A stretch of DNA of 64,000 nucleotides from Acetomicrobium thermoterrenum DSM 13490 (GCF_900107215.1 NZ_FNPD01000001.1:236757-300756), one strand, 5' to 3'. Shown: positions 8,250-18,093, counted from the first letter of the stretch. Numbers and translations: made by a program. Notes: generated by a model not told the origin, from the sequence alone.

Positions 8250-8828
8250 GTGGGCGTACGACTCTGCGTCGGCCTTGGCAATCCTGGAGCAAAATATGGC
8301 ATGACAAGGCACAACGTTGGATGGCTGGCCGTGGATGCCTTGTTGGAAAAATTAAATAAATTTGCCAGCTTCGAGTATCGGTGTAATGGCATGATGTGGG
8401 GACCCTTCGAGGTAGAGGGAGAAAGGGTCTACCTGTTAAAGCCGCTCACCTTTATGAATTTAAGTGGCCGTTCTGTAGTTCAGGCAAAAAGAGAGTTAAA
8501 TTTAGATAATAATAATATATTGATAGTTTATGATGATATATGGTTGCCCTTTGGCAAATTAAGGCTGCGCGCCAAGGGCAGTGCAGGCGGTCATAATGGA
8601 ATGGCTTCCGTTATAGGCGCGCTTGGCACATTGGAAATACCTAGGCTTAGAATAGGGACGGGGGGAGAGGAACCCATAGAGGATTTAATAGGTTTCGTCT
8701 TATCTCCCTTTTACGAAGAGGAAATGAAGGCTTTGCCCGATGTGCTAGAGAGAGCAGCAAAGGCAATTTTGGCCTGGGTTACAATGGATATAGAACATGC
8801 CATATCCTACGTAAACAGCAGCCTATAG
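8250..8828 (+). CDS. pth: Peptidyl-tRNA hydrolase
   Basis: Releases tRNA from peptidyl-tRNA that has dropped off ribosomes. 192 residues with the family signatures GLGNPGAKYGMTRHNVGW (catalytic His in TRHNVG, about residue 21), LLKPLTFMNLSG, DDIWLPFGKLRLRAKGSAGGHNG and RLRIGTG. The start is GTG 8250, with GGAGG in the rplY end about a dozen bases ahead. Part of the rplY-pth-mfd run. Confidence 0.96.
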   Translation: MGVRLCVGLGNPGAKYGMTRHNVGWLAVDALLEKLNKFASFEYRCNGMMWGPFEVEGERVYLLKPLTFMNLSGRSVVQAKRELNLDNNNILIVYDDIWLPFGKLRLRAKGSAGGHNGMASVIGALGTLEIPRLRIGTGGEEPIEDLIGFVLSPFYEEEMKALPDVLERAAKAILAWVTMDIEHAISYVNSSL

Positions 8829-8834
8829 GACGTG

Positions 8835-11800
8835 ATGCATGAATTGCAGATATACATTGAAAAGGTTTGGGATGTCGACCTCGAAAATTGGATAAGGGGA
8901 GACACCCTTTGTCTCCAAACGAAGGGAGCCGCAAGGCCCTGGGTTTTGAGAGATTGTAAATTTAAAAGCATAGCTATATTTCCCGACAATTCGCAGGCAC
9001 TGGACTTTTATTTTGATTGGAAGGCATTGTTCGGAGAAAGGGAAATAGTCTATTTGCCGGAGTTGCCCTTGACGGCAGATCAGGTGGGGCAATCCGCATT
9101 GTGGGTTAGCAGAGGAGAGCTTTATAGAAAGTGGCGTCATGGCGAGGGTAATAAGCTTTTAATATCGACACCGGGAGCCCTTATGACGCCCCTTTCTTTT
9201 GCCGACGACAGCTTCAACATAGCTGTTGGAGAAGCCATCGGCAGAGACAATCTATGCCGATGGCTTCAAAACAGCGGCTATGAACAGGTCGATCTGGTGT
9301 GGGCGCCTGGCCATTTTGCCCTTAGAGGAAATTTATTGGACCTCTTTGACCCGCTTTACAGATATCCCATCAGGGTGGAATTCTTTGACGACGAAGTGGA
9401 GAGCATCAGAGCTTTTGACGGCGAGACTCAAAAAAGCATCGCCCATCATGATGAGATAGAAATTCATAGAATTTACGGCAGTAAATTGTCCTTTCCTTTC
9501 GAGACGATCCCTGAGGGTTGCCGCGTAATACTTTTCGACCCAAAGGAGCTCGAGTCGCAGGGAGACATATATAGTTGGCTTTGGGATAAGTTATGCGACG
9601 ATGATAAGTCTTTGCCTTCCATACAGAGTTGGAGAGAGATTTATAAAATCCTCGGAAGGTTGCCCAAGATAAGAATCGATTCATCGCCGGAAGGTGCAGC
9701 ATATAGGTTCGATATATTGAACGAGCCTTATTTTAAAGGAAAATTAGAAGAGGCCAATGCTTATCTGCTCAAGTGGAAAGAAGAGGGTTACAGAGTTAGC
9801 CTCTACGCTGATATGGAGCATTTGGCCGATTGGGCGCGGAGTCGGGATATCGAATTCATACCTAGGCCCATTAGCAGTGGTTTTCTGGATATAAAGGGCA
9901 AAAAGGTCGCACTGTCCCAATCTTCGATTATGGGGATCGACAGGTCAAATGTTTTGGATTTCTCCTATCGCCCTCCGTCGGATTGGGAGGAAACTTTAGA
10001 GGTCGGCCAGCACGTGGTACACGAGGATTACGGGATAGCCATTTTCAAAGGAGTTACCTCTACGGATACTGGAGAAGGCGAAAGGGAATATCTGATTTTA
10101 GAGTACGGCGATAAAAAAAGACTATTAGTGCCGATATATCAGCTGTACAAAATTGCCCCTTACGAAGGAATATACGGAGTTGAACCTCAGCTTGATCGTC
10201 TTGACAGGAAGTCGTGGAAAAAGAACCTCCAAAAAGCGAAAGAAAAGGCTCAAGAGGTTGCAGCGGATCTGTTATCGCTCTATGCATTGAGGGAATTGAA
10301 AAAGGGATTTCCCTTTCCCAAAGACGGAGATATGTCGCGTCATTTTGAAAAGACCTTCCCCTATAAAGAGACCTCTGACCAGTTGAAGGCGATTGAAGAG
10401 ATCAAGAGGGATATGGAAAAGCCGGTTCCCATGGACAGAGTCCTGGTGGGAGATGTCGGTTTCGGCAAGACGGAAGTGGCATTACGCGCTGCAATAAAGG
10501 CCGTAGAGGGAGGAAAACAGGTTGCGGTATTGGTTCCCACTACTCTTCTTGCAGAACAACATTACGAAAATTTCATTGCCAGAATAGGTGACATGCCGAT
10601 CAGGGTGGAACAGCTTTCGCGCTTCGAAGGGCAGGCAAAACAGCGCCTTATATTGGAGGATACGAAAAAGGGACTTGTGGATATACTGATAGGTACCCAT
10701 CGAATATTGCAGAGGGATGTTCAATTTAAAGATTTGGGTCTGGTCATTATAGACGAGGAGCACCGGTTTGGGGTGAAACAAAAGGAACTTTTAAAAAAGA
10801 TGAGAGCCGAGGTAGATGTACTTTCCATATCGGCTACGCCGATACCCAGAACACTTTATATGGCACTGTCCGGGATTAGGGACATATCTCTTCTGAACAC
10901 CCCTCCCAAGGAAAGACAGCCCGTTATAACTGTAGTCGGGCCGTGGAGGGATAGCCTTGTGAGAGAAGCCATCGTAAGGGAGATATCTCGAGGCGGTCAA
11001 GTATTTTTTGTATATGATCGAATTAAAGGGATAGAGAAAAGGGCGCAGAGCTTAAAGAAGCTCGTTCCCGAGGCAAAAGTAGGAATTATTCATGGCCAGC
11101 TCCCCAAAAACGCTCTCGAAAGGACGATGATTAAATTTTTAAGGGGAGACATCAACGTCCTCGTCTGCACCACTATTGTCGAAAGCGGCCTCGATATAGC
11201 TAGGGCTAACACTCTTATTGTGGATAATGCGCACATGTTTGGGCTTTCTCAACTTCATCAGCTACGCGGAAGGGTAGGCAGAAGGAGCAGACAAGCTTTT
11301 GCATATATGTTGTATCCTAGTGATAAAGTGTTAACACAAGAGGCGATGCAGAGACTTGAGGCCATTTCGGAATGCAATCAGTTGGGCGGAGGATATATGT
11401 TGGCCTTGAGGGATCTGGAAATTAGGGGCGGAGGTAACCTCTTGGGCATAGAACAACATGGGCACGTTGAAAAAGTTGGTTTTCAACTCTACTATAAATT
11501 GATCGAAGATGCTATGAAGAATTTGAAGGGAGAAGGAACCGAGGCTCTTTCTATGGATATAAAGATTCCCATAGGCATTCCAGAGCACTACATTCCCCAG
11601 GCAAGCTTGAGATTAGCTTTGTACAGAAGGTTGCTCAGGGATTTGAATTTTGAAGATATTGAGGAAATTAATCGGGAAATTGTCGATAGATTCGGATCTT
11701 TTCCTGAAGAAATTGAGTTGCTGTTGAATATAACAAGACTGAGAGCGGGATTGCCCGGTCTTATGGTTCGTGAGATTGCGGCGGATGCGAAGGAGATATA

Positions 11801-11984
11801 TTTGAAGGGCGCAAGAGAGGGTCTTTCCGCACTGGTCGGAGGAAGGCCGGGTTGGATAATCACCGACTCTGTTGCCAAGGGCCCCGGTGGGCCAAAGGGA
11901 ATAAAGGAATTGGTCCGATATATGATGGATGCCTTGAAACGATGCGAGGGGGCGGTTGAAGAATGGGACCGAAGCGCCATATAG
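8835..11984 (+). CDS. mfd: Transcription-repair coupling factor
   Basis: ATP-dependent translocase that removes stalled RNA polymerase and recruits UvrA. 1049 residues. The N-terminal UvrB-like part is followed by the CarD-like RNA-polymerase interaction domain near residue 390 (GQHVVHEDYGIAIFKGV), Walker A GDVGFGKTE near 539, the DEEHRFG box near 640, SATPIPRTLYMALSG, and the RGRVGR helicase motif; the C-terminal TRCF domain ends the protein. It is shorter than E. coli Mfd (1148), mostly in the N-terminal half. GTG 8832 and ATG 8835 are adjacent; AGGA spacing favours the ATG. Confidence 0.96.
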   Translation: MHELQIYIEKVWDVDLENWIRGDTLCLQTKGAARPWVLRDCKFKSIAIFPDNSQALDFYFDWKALFGEREIVYLPELPLTADQVGQSALWVSRGELYRKWRHGEGNKLLISTPGALMTPLSFADDSFNIAVGEAIGRDNLCRWLQNSGYEQVDLVWAPGHFALRGNLLDLFDPLYRYPIRVEFFDDEVESIRAFDGETQKSIAHHDEIEIHRIYGSKLSFPFETIPEGCRVILFDPKELESQGDIYSWLWDKLCDDDKSLPSIQSWREIYKILGRLPKIRIDSSPEGAAYRFDILNEPYFKGKLEEANAYLLKWKEEGYRVSLYADMEHLADWARSRDIEFIPRPISSGFLDIKGKKVALSQSSIMGIDRSNVLDFSYRPPSDWEETLEVGQHVVHEDYGIAIFKGVTSTDTGEGEREYLILEYGDKKRLLVPIYQLYKIAPYEGIYGVEPQLDRLDRKSWKKNLQKAKEKAQEVAADLLSLYALRELKKGFPFPKDGDMSRHFEKTFPYKETSDQLKAIEEIKRDMEKPVPMDRVLVGDVGFGKTEVALRAAIKAVEGGKQVAVLVPTTLLAEQHYENFIARIGDMPIRVEQLSRFEGQAKQRLILEDTKKGLVDILIGTHRILQRDVQFKDLGLVIIDEEHRFGVKQKELLKKMRAEVDVLSISATPIPRTLYMALSGIRDISLLNTPPKERQPVITVVGPWRDSLVREAIVREISRGGQVFFVYDRIKGIEKRAQSLKKLVPEAKVGIIHGQLPKNALERTMIKFLRGDINVLVCTTIVESGLDIARANTLIVDNAHMFGLSQLHQLRGRVGRRSRQAFAYMLYPSDKVLTQEAMQRLEAISECNQLGGGYMLALRDLEIRGGGNLLGIEQHGHVEKVGFQLYYKLIEDAMKNLKGEGTEALSMDIKIPIGIPEHYIPQASLRLALYRRLLRDLNFEDIEEINREIVDRFGSFPEEIELLLNITRLRAGLPGLMVREIAADAKEIYLKGAREGLSALVGGRPGWIITDSVAKGPGGPKGIKELVRYMMDALKRCEGAVEEWDRSAI

Positions 11985-12799
11985 GCGGAAGTTTCGAGGA
12001 GCTTGTCGAGATTATGAAAAAATTGCGGGCGCCGGGAGGTTGTCCTTGGGATAGAAAGCAGACTCTTGAGATGTTGAAGGAGTACGTTATCGAAGAAAGC
12101 TACGAATTGATCGATGCCATCGACTCGAGAGACGTAAAAAACATCTGTGAGGAATGCGGAGATCTTCTCCTACAGATTGTTTTCATCGCTCAGATAGCTG
12201 CTGAAAACGACTGGTTCGACGTTCAGGAAATAATAGAATCGCTCTGCGACAAATTAAAACGAAGACACCCTCATGTATTCGGAGATCTCAAGGTTCGAGA
12301 TAGCGAAGAGGTGAGACGGAATTGGGATATGATAAAATTGCAGGAGCGGGAGTCGAAAAAAGAGGAGCCCTCTCGACTTACGGGTATTCCCAGATCAATG
12401 CCAGCGCTTCTAAGAGCATATGCTATTCAAGAGCGAGCTGCGAAGGTGGGTTTTGACTGGGAGAAGGGTAATTTGGATCCCATTTGGGCTAAATTAGACG
12501 AAGAGATTCGTGAGCTTCGAAAGGCTTTAGACGAGGGCGATGCGGGAGAGGTGAAGGAAGAGATTGGAGATTTGCTCTTTGCCGTGGTTAATTTATCAAG
12601 ACACATTGGAGTGAATCCCGAAGAGGCCCTTCAAGGGGCAAATGAAAAATTTTCCGCCAGGTTTAGGTTTATCGAGAAATCTGTGGAGGGAAAGGGAAGA
12701 AGTTTTGATGAATATTCGCTGGACGAACTGGAAACGCTTTGGCAGTCTGCGAAAAAAGCACAAAGGACCAAGGGGAGGCTAATTTTTGATGGACAATAA
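11963..12799 (+). CDS. mazG: Nucleoside triphosphate pyrophosphohydrolase MazG
   Basis: Hydrolyses (d)NTPs to the monophosphates. Two MazG repeats are visible: the first with PGGCPWDRKQT and the EECGDLLLQIVF helix (about 50-80), the second with EEIGDLLFAVVNLSRH (about 195-215). 278 residues, typical of the two-domain form. ATG 11963 lies 22 bases inside the mfd end and the gene overlaps the next one by 11 bases, so coupling is likely. Confidence 0.95.
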   Translation: MGPKRHIGGSFEELVEIMKKLRAPGGCPWDRKQTLEMLKEYVIEESYELIDAIDSRDVKNICEECGDLLLQIVFIAQIAAENDWFDVQEIIESLCDKLKRRHPHVFGDLKVRDSEEVRRNWDMIKLQERESKKEEPSRLTGIPRSMPALLRAYAIQERAAKVGFDWEKGNLDPIWAKLDEEIRELRKALDEGDAGEVKEEIGDLLFAVVNLSRHIGVNPEEALQGANEKFSARFRFIEKSVEGKGRSFDEYSLDELETLWQSAKKAQRTKGRLIFDGQ

Positions 12800-14252
12800 T
12801 GATGTTAACCTGAGCGGCATTGACATATTTGGGGAGTCCATAAAGGGACAAAAGGGCGAAAAAAAGAAGGTATTAGTTACCGAGACCGTTTTAAGAGATG
12901 CCCATCAGTCCTTAATGGCAACCAGGATGCGGACGGAAGATATGCTATCCGTGGCTGCCAAGATGGATGAGATTGGATATTACTCCTTCGAAATGTGGGG
13001 AGGGGCCACTTTTGATGCGGCCATGCGTTTCTTGAACGAAGACCCCTGGGAGCGCTTGAGGGCGCTCAGACGGGTAGTTAAAAAAACTAAACTTCAAATG
13101 TTGTTGCGTGGCCAAAATATAGTGGGATATAAACACTATCCTGACGATGTGGTGCGAGAATTTGTGAAGAGGGCTGTCGGTAATGGGCTGGATATCATAA
13201 GAGTTTTCGATGCCTTGAATGATCTTAGAAACATGGAAGTTGCAGCAGATCAGGTGAAGAAAGAGGGCGCTCATTTGCAGCTTTCTATTTGCTATACTAT
13301 TTCGCCGGTCCATACATTGGAGTCCTTTGCACAGCTTGCACAAGAAATGAAAGCGATGGGTGCGGATTCCATATGTATAAAGGACATGGCTGGGCTGTTG
13401 TCGCCAGTTGCTGCCTATCGCCTGGTGAAAGCCATAAAAGAAAAGTGCGATCTGCCTGTACAAGTCCATACTCATTACACCAGCGGAATGGGATCCATGG
13501 CGTATCTTGCTGCGATTTTGGCAGGGGCTGACGTAGTCGATTGTGCTATTTCGCCTTTTTCCATGGGCACAAGCCAGCCTCCGACCGAATCCCTTGTGGC
13601 TTCTTTGAAGGATTCCATCTACGATACCGGAATAGAACTTCAGGATCTCGTGCCTATAGCCAATCACTTCAAAGAGGTAAGAAAGAAAAACGAAGACTTA
13701 ATCGTAGGCTTGACCGGAGTGGACATTAATGTCCTGATCTACCAAATTCCAGGGGGTATGTATTCGAACCTGGTAAGCCAGCTCAAGGAACAGAATGCTT
13801 TGGATAAACTCGATTCAGTTCTGAAGGAAGTTCCAAAGGTTCGTCGGGAAATGGGATATCCTCCTCTGGTTACCCCTACAAGTCAGATCGTCGGAACTCA
13901 AGCCACGCTGAACGTGTTGGTAGGAAAAAGGTGGCATATGGTTCCAAATGAAGTTAAAATGTACTTCCTGGGCTACTATGGCAAGCCCCCTGCATCGGTT
14001 GACCCTGAAGTGGCGAAGAAGGTCATTGGCGAAGAAAAGCCCATAACATGCAGACCTGGCGAGATTTTGCCGCCCGGTTTGGAGGAAGCCCGCAAGGCCG
14101 TAGAATCATGGATACTGCAACCGGAAGACGTTTTGAGCTATGCCTTATTTCCAAACGTGGCCAAGGATTTTCTGATTAGAAAATTCGCTAGGACCTTAAA
14201 AAGGGATGTAGGGTTTGAGGAAATTGTCGAAGGAGTAGCCTACCCTGTATAG
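12789..14252 (+). CDS. Biotin-dependent carboxyltransferase subunit (pyruvate carboxylase B / oxaloacetate decarboxylase alpha type), no biotin domain
   Basis: 487 residues of the PYC-OADA/5S carboxyltransferase family. Visible are the metal-site ETVLRDAHQSL (about 31), RVFDALNDLRN, the catalytic-lysine segment CIKDMAGLL (about 198), HTHYTSGMGS (about 226) and a C-terminal conserved carboxylase region. The protein stops after KFARTLKRDVGFEEIVEG; the usual biotinyl-lysine domain (AMKM) is absent, so a separate carrier protein must be used. Whether it carboxylates pyruvate, decarboxylates oxaloacetate or transcarboxylates cannot be told here. ATG 12789 follows GGGGAGG by 10 bases; an overlapping TTG at 12786 is less likely. 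Neighbours are mazG and a NifU-like gene, neither informative. Confidence 0.88.
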   Translation: MDNNDVNLSGIDIFGESIKGQKGEKKKVLVTETVLRDAHQSLMATRMRTEDMLSVAAKMDEIGYYSFEMWGGATFDAAMRFLNEDPWERLRALRRVVKKTKLQMLLRGQNIVGYKHYPDDVVREFVKRAVGNGLDIIRVFDALNDLRNMEVAADQVKKEGAHLQLSICYTISPVHTLESFAQLAQEMKAMGADSICIKDMAGLLSPVAAYRLVKAIKEKCDLPVQVHTHYTSGMGSMAYLAAILAGADVVDCAISPFSMGTSQPPTESLVASLKDSIYDTGIELQDLVPIANHFKEVRKKNEDLIVGLTGVDINVLIYQIPGGMYSNLVSQLKEQNALDKLDSVLKEVPKVRREMGYPPLVTPTSQIVGTQATLNVLVGKRWHMVPNEVKMYFLGYYGKPPASVDPEVAKKVIGEEKPITCRPGEILPPGLEEARKAVESWILQPEDVLSYALFPNVAKDFLIRKFARTLKRDVGFEEIVEGVAYPV

Positions 14253-14290
14253 GGTTATATTTGATGCGTAAGAAGGAGGGAATATCGATC

Positions 14291-14533
14291 ATGACTCAAG
14301 TGCAAAAGAACATAACAGATGTTTTAGAGAAAGATATTAGACCGGCTCTGGTGTCTCACGGAGGGGACATAGAATTCGTAGGCTACAATGAAACCGAAAA
14401 GAAGGTCATGGTACGGCTCACGGGGGCTTGTGGAGGATGCCCCTTTGCCAGAGAGACTTTGAGATTTCAGGTTGAGAACGTCTTGAAAGATCGCCTTCCG
14501 GACATCGTGGCGTCCGTAGAAAACGTTCAATAA
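14291..14533 (+). CDS. NifU C-terminal domain Fe-S scaffold protein
   Basis: 80 residues forming one NifU C-terminal (Nfu) domain: IRPALVSHGGDIEFVGY, then GACGGCPFARETL with the CxxC that holds a transferable 4Fe-4S cluster at a dimer interface. Helps deliver clusters to apo-enzymes, useful in a genome rich in ferredoxin enzymes. A longer frame starts at 14261, but AAGGAGGG at 14273-14280 fixes ATG 14291. Confidence 0.92.
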   Translation: MTQVQKNITDVLEKDIRPALVSHGGDIEFVGYNETEKKVMVRLTGACGGCPFARETLRFQVENVLKDRLPDIVASVENVQ

Positions 14534-14562
14534 GATATAGGGAGGGAATTCAATCATCGTTG

Positions 14563-15588
14563 ATGAGTTCTTTGAGTTCTAAAGATGAGGCTATCAATCG
14601 TGAAGGATCCAGGCCCGAAATCCTCGTGGTGGCGGACGAAAAGGTTCTGGAGAAAATTTTGGGCCAAAGAGACGAGAATATAAGGGCCGTGGAGGAGAGG
14701 TTTCCTGTTCGCATAACGGTGAGGGGAGACGAAATTCAAGTTCACGGTCCGGATATCGAAGTCGTCAAGCAGGTCGTAAAGTTCCTCGAACAGCTGGTGG
14801 AGGTCGCAGAAAAGGGTTACAGGCTTACTCCTGCCGAGGTCAAGTATGGGATGAACGTCATGACCGAAGGGGGAAAAGTTGACCTCCTTTCCATTTACGA
14901 GGAGATAATATATTTAACTTCGCGAGGAAAACCAGTGAGACCTCGCACAGCCGGGCAAAAAAAATACATAGAAGCGATCAAGCGTAACGATGTGGTTTTC
15001 GTTATAGGCCCCGCTGGTACGGGAAAAACATATCTTGCGGTGGCTATGGCGGTAGCTGCCCTTAAGGCTTCTGCCATAAGCAGGATAGTCTTGGTGAGGC
15101 CTGTGGTGGAGGCGGGAGAAAGGTTGGGTTTTTTGCCGGGAGACGTAAAAGAAAAAGTCGAGCCCTATTTGCGTCCGCTTTACGATGCCTTTTTCGACTT
15201 GCTCTCTCCGGAGCGATTTATGAAATATCTGGAAAAAAATGTGATAGAATTGGCACCATTGGCGTACATGCGCGGTAGAACTCTAAACGACAGCTTCATA
15301 ATTTTGGATGAAGCGCAAAATACTACACCTGAGCAGATGAAAATGTTTCTCACGAGAATGGGCTTTGGCTCGAAGGTCGTAGTAACTGGAGATATAACGC
15401 AAATCGACTTACCTCCTGGGAAAGAGTCGGGTCTCAAGGTGGTGCAAAATGTCTTGGAGAAAGTTGCCGGGATAGAGTTCGTTTGGCTTACAAATTACGA
15501 TGTCGTACGTCACGATATGGTGCAAAGGATAGTTGAGGCATATGAAGTTTACGAGAAGAAAAGAGGGAACGATCAACAGTTATCCTAA
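14563..15588 (+). CDS. phoH: PhoH-family ATPase with N-terminal KH-like domain
   Basis: 341 residues. The N-terminal RNA-binding KH-like region (about 20-75) is followed by the PhoH P-loop ATPase: GPAGTGKTYLAVAMA (about 147), VRPVVEAGERLGFLPGD, then the Walker B segment SFIILDEAQNTTPEQ. This form stands next to ybeY in many bacteria and is linked to RNA or ribosome maturation. The start is uncertain: GGAGGG (14541-14546) lies 16 bases before ATG 14563, and a TTG at 14560 is equally possible. The end overlaps the next gene by 47 bases. Confidence 0.92.
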   Translation: MSSLSSKDEAINREGSRPEILVVADEKVLEKILGQRDENIRAVEERFPVRITVRGDEIQVHGPDIEVVKQVVKFLEQLVEVAEKGYRLTPAEVKYGMNVMTEGGKVDLLSIYEEIIYLTSRGKPVRPRTAGQKKYIEAIKRNDVVFVIGPAGTGKTYLAVAMAVAALKASAISRIVLVRPVVEAGERLGFLPGDVKEKVEPYLRPLYDAFFDLLSPERFMKYLEKNVIELAPLAYMRGRTLNDSFIILDEAQNTTPEQMKMFLTRMGFGSKVVVTGDITQIDLPPGKESGLKVVQNVLEKVAGIEFVWLTNYDVVRHDMVQRIVEAYEVYEKKRGNDQQLS

Positions 15589-17575
15589 AAAGGTAGCTGT
15601 TGCGTTAACTCGAGATTCGTCACGTTTAGAATGGTTTTTACGCCTAATCGTAATTACTGTTGCTGGGATATTGCTCTTTTGGGGATGGAAGCTGGATGTG
15701 GCCAGCAAGGGCTTCAAGGTAGGCTCTCCATCCCCAAGGGATTATTATGTCCTATCTGATGTCGTTTATGTGGACGAAGCTGTCACCGAGCAGTTAAGGG
15801 AAGACCAGGCTTCAAGGGTTCTGGGGGTAATCGTCCATGACGTCTCTCTTCTTCCCATTGTAAAGACCGTACTTGAAGAGATAGACAAGTCCTCTACGTT
15901 GCTTTATTTTCCGAAGGGGCTGGCAGATATATTGAGCACCATGCCTGCTCAGAAGCGAGAGGGGATCTTAAGCATTACCCGTGATCTGGGACTTCGTCTC
16001 ATCGTCTTTAATGACAATATCAATGACGGTAATGATCTCAAGCTAGATCTTTGGAGGTATTTATCGGATACCGATTTATCCATAGCAGATCAGAACATAG
16101 TCTATCAAATACTTAGCTATCTCCTTGAACTGGCGGTGAAGGTAGACGCAGAGGCGACTTCTCTAGTTCGGGAGTTTTATCGGTCAGGCATCGATCCGAT
16201 AGAGAGGTTGCTTCAACCCGGAGCGTTGTTAGTCAGAAAAGGAGATGTCATAACTCCAGAAATTGCCGAGATTCTAAAATCTCAAGGGTATTTGGAGGAG
16301 CATTTCCCCTGGATGCAGTTTCTCCTGTCGCTTTTTATCGTCTTTCTTTGGACTTTCTTGCACAGGTATACGGAGCTTCGGGAATGGAGGGAGACCTCGG
16401 CCAGAAAGATGACTTATTTCGTCTCCCTCCTGCTTTTCGCTTGGATATTGCAGTTTGGTATGGCAAGAGTAAATCACTTTTGCAGCGGGCTTGGCATTTT
16501 GCCTATCGTAGGGTTAAGCTACATGACAATGCCTTTTATAAGTGCGATGTATCTGGGTTTAAGCGGTGGATTACTGGGCGTAATGCTGAGTTCTTCTAAC
16601 AGTTTTACTTACTTGTATGCCATGTTACCCGTAGTGCTGATCACCGTGTTAGCGCATGCCTTGTTCAAAGATAAGCCGACAACGCGGGGAAAGGCCCTTT
16701 TAAGGATTCTCATGGTTGGCCTTGGAGCCATGGCCTTATGGTTTGTGTTCATGGGAGTCTTCTACAATGTCCCCACGGCCAAAGAAGCCTTGATTATACT
16801 GATAGCGATTTTTCTTTTGAGCGGAGCCTTCCTATTGTTGTTGCCCCTTTTCGAAGGCATATTTGATGTCGTATCTCCCATTAGGTTGATGGAATTGACC
16901 CATCCCAGCAACCCCTTGCTCAAAAGATTGCAAATTGAGGCTCCGGGTACGTATCATCATGTCATGACGGTGAGTACATTGGCGGAAGCGGCAGCTGAGA
17001 GGATAGGGGCAAACGCTCTCCTGGTCAGAGGCGGGGCATACTATCACGATATAGGGAAGCTTAAAAGACCTCAGTACTTCATAGAAAATCAAATAGAGGG
17101 AGAAAATGTCCACGACACCTTGTCTCCTTCTATTTCTGCCTTGGTTATACTCTCTCATGTTCAAGATGGGGTTAATCTCGCCAAGGAGTATGGGTTGCCC
17201 AGCGCAATGATAGACTTTATCACCGAACATCACGGCACGACCTGTTTGTCCTATTTTTATAATAGGGCAAAGGAAAGAGAGGAATATGTTGAGAGAGATC
17301 AGTACTGTTATCCAGGTCCTAAGCCACGCTCGAAGGAAACTGCCTTGCTTATGCTGGCAGACTCGACTGAAGCGGCAGTCCGTGCTTTGGGTTCCTCGGT
17401 TCTGAACGTTCCTGCTTTGAACGATGCTATACGACAGGTAATAGAGGTCAAAAAAAGGGAAGGGCAGCTTGACGAGGTGAACTTGACGATGAGAGATCTT
17501 AACGACATACAGCAGGCCTTTGTCAAGACGTTGATGTCAATGTATCATACTAGACAAATTAAAGAAAGAAAATAG
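15542..17575 (+). CDS. Membrane HD-domain cyclic-dinucleotide phosphodiesterase, PgpH type
   Basis: 677 residues. One N-terminal helix (about 25-45), an extracytoplasmic 7TMR-HDED region (about 50-255), a block of seven or so hydrophobic helices (about 260-460), then a cytoplasmic HD domain with HHVMTVSTLAEAAAERIG, YYHDIGKLKRP and TEHHGT. PgpH proteins degrade c-di-AMP to pApA, which would oppose the DacA cyclase at the left edge of the window. Frame opens at a TTG (15533); ATG 15542 is chosen. phoH-pgpH-ybeY is a widespread order. Specificity for c-di-AMP is inferred from the family. Confidence 0.92.
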   Translation: MKFTRRKEGTINSYPKKVAVALTRDSSRLEWFLRLIVITVAGILLFWGWKLDVASKGFKVGSPSPRDYYVLSDVVYVDEAVTEQLREDQASRVLGVIVHDVSLLPIVKTVLEEIDKSSTLLYFPKGLADILSTMPAQKREGILSITRDLGLRLIVFNDNINDGNDLKLDLWRYLSDTDLSIADQNIVYQILSYLLELAVKVDAEATSLVREFYRSGIDPIERLLQPGALLVRKGDVITPEIAEILKSQGYLEEHFPWMQFLLSLFIVFLWTFLHRYTELREWRETSARKMTYFVSLLLFAWILQFGMARVNHFCSGLGILPIVGLSYMTMPFISAMYLGLSGGLLGVMLSSSNSFTYLYAMLPVVLITVLAHALFKDKPTTRGKALLRILMVGLGAMALWFVFMGVFYNVPTAKEALIILIAIFLLSGAFLLLLPLFEGIFDVVSPIRLMELTHPSNPLLKRLQIEAPGTYHHVMTVSTLAEAAAERIGANALLVRGGAYYHDIGKLKRPQYFIENQIEGENVHDTLSPSISALVILSHVQDGVNLAKEYGLPSAMIDFITEHHGTTCLSYFYNRAKEREEYVERDQYCYPGPKPRSKETALLMLADSTEAAVRALGSSVLNVPALNDAIRQVIEVKKREGQLDEVNLTMRDLNDIQQAFVKTLMSMYHTRQIKERK

Positions 17576-17591
17576 TGGAGGAGGGGCAGGG

Positions 17592-18092
17592 TTGAACATC
17601 AATTTAGACGTCAACGATGAAGATTTGCGAGACTTTGAAATTACCGATAAAATGCTAGAAGAATTCAAGGGGCTGTCTGATAAAATTATAAGCCAAGAAC
17701 TGAGGACCTCAAGTCTTGACCCTCATGTATCAATAGAGATATCTTTGACTCTTCTTGGGCCGGAAAGGATGCAAGAATTGAACAAAAGGCATCGAGGTAT
17801 AGACGAACCGACGGATGTCCTGTCTTTCCCTTTGTGGGAAGAAGAGGGAACCTTTTGCATGCCGGAAGAAATCGCAGGCGAGGTGTCCTTGGGGGATATC
17901 ATCGTATGTCCCTGTGTAGTTGCGGAAAATGCCCGTGTTTTGGGAAAAAACCCCGAGGAAGAACTTAAGTTGATCTATGTGCACGGGTTGCTGCATCTGT
18001 TGGGGTATGATCATGCTAAGCCGGAAGAAGAGGCTATAATGTGGAGAAAACAAGAGGAATATTTAATAACAAAAGGGGAGGGCGATATTTAA
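17592..18092 (+). CDS. ybeY: Endoribonuclease YbeY (rRNA maturation factor)
   Basis: 166 residues with the zinc-binding HGLLHLLGYDH motif (HxxxHxxxxxH) near the C-terminus and the DEPTDVLSFPL segment before it. Acts in 16S rRNA 3' processing and ribosome quality control. The start is TTG 17592, a few bases after GGAGGAGGGG; there is no ATG option. Neighbours phoH and the HD phosphodiesterase are typical partners. Confidence 0.95.
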   Translation: MNINLDVNDEDLRDFEITDKMLEEFKGLSDKIISQELRTSSLDPHVSIEISLTLLGPERMQELNKRHRGIDEPTDVLSFPLWEEEGTFCMPEEIAGEVSLGDIIVCPCVVAENARVLGKNPEEELKLIYVHGLLHLLGYDHAKPEEEAIMWRKQEEYLITKGEGDI

Positions 18093-18093
18093 G

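Noticed and set aside
12945..13667. 240-residue frame on the minus strand
   Set aside because: Antisense to the carboxyltransferase gene, no ribosome site, no family features.
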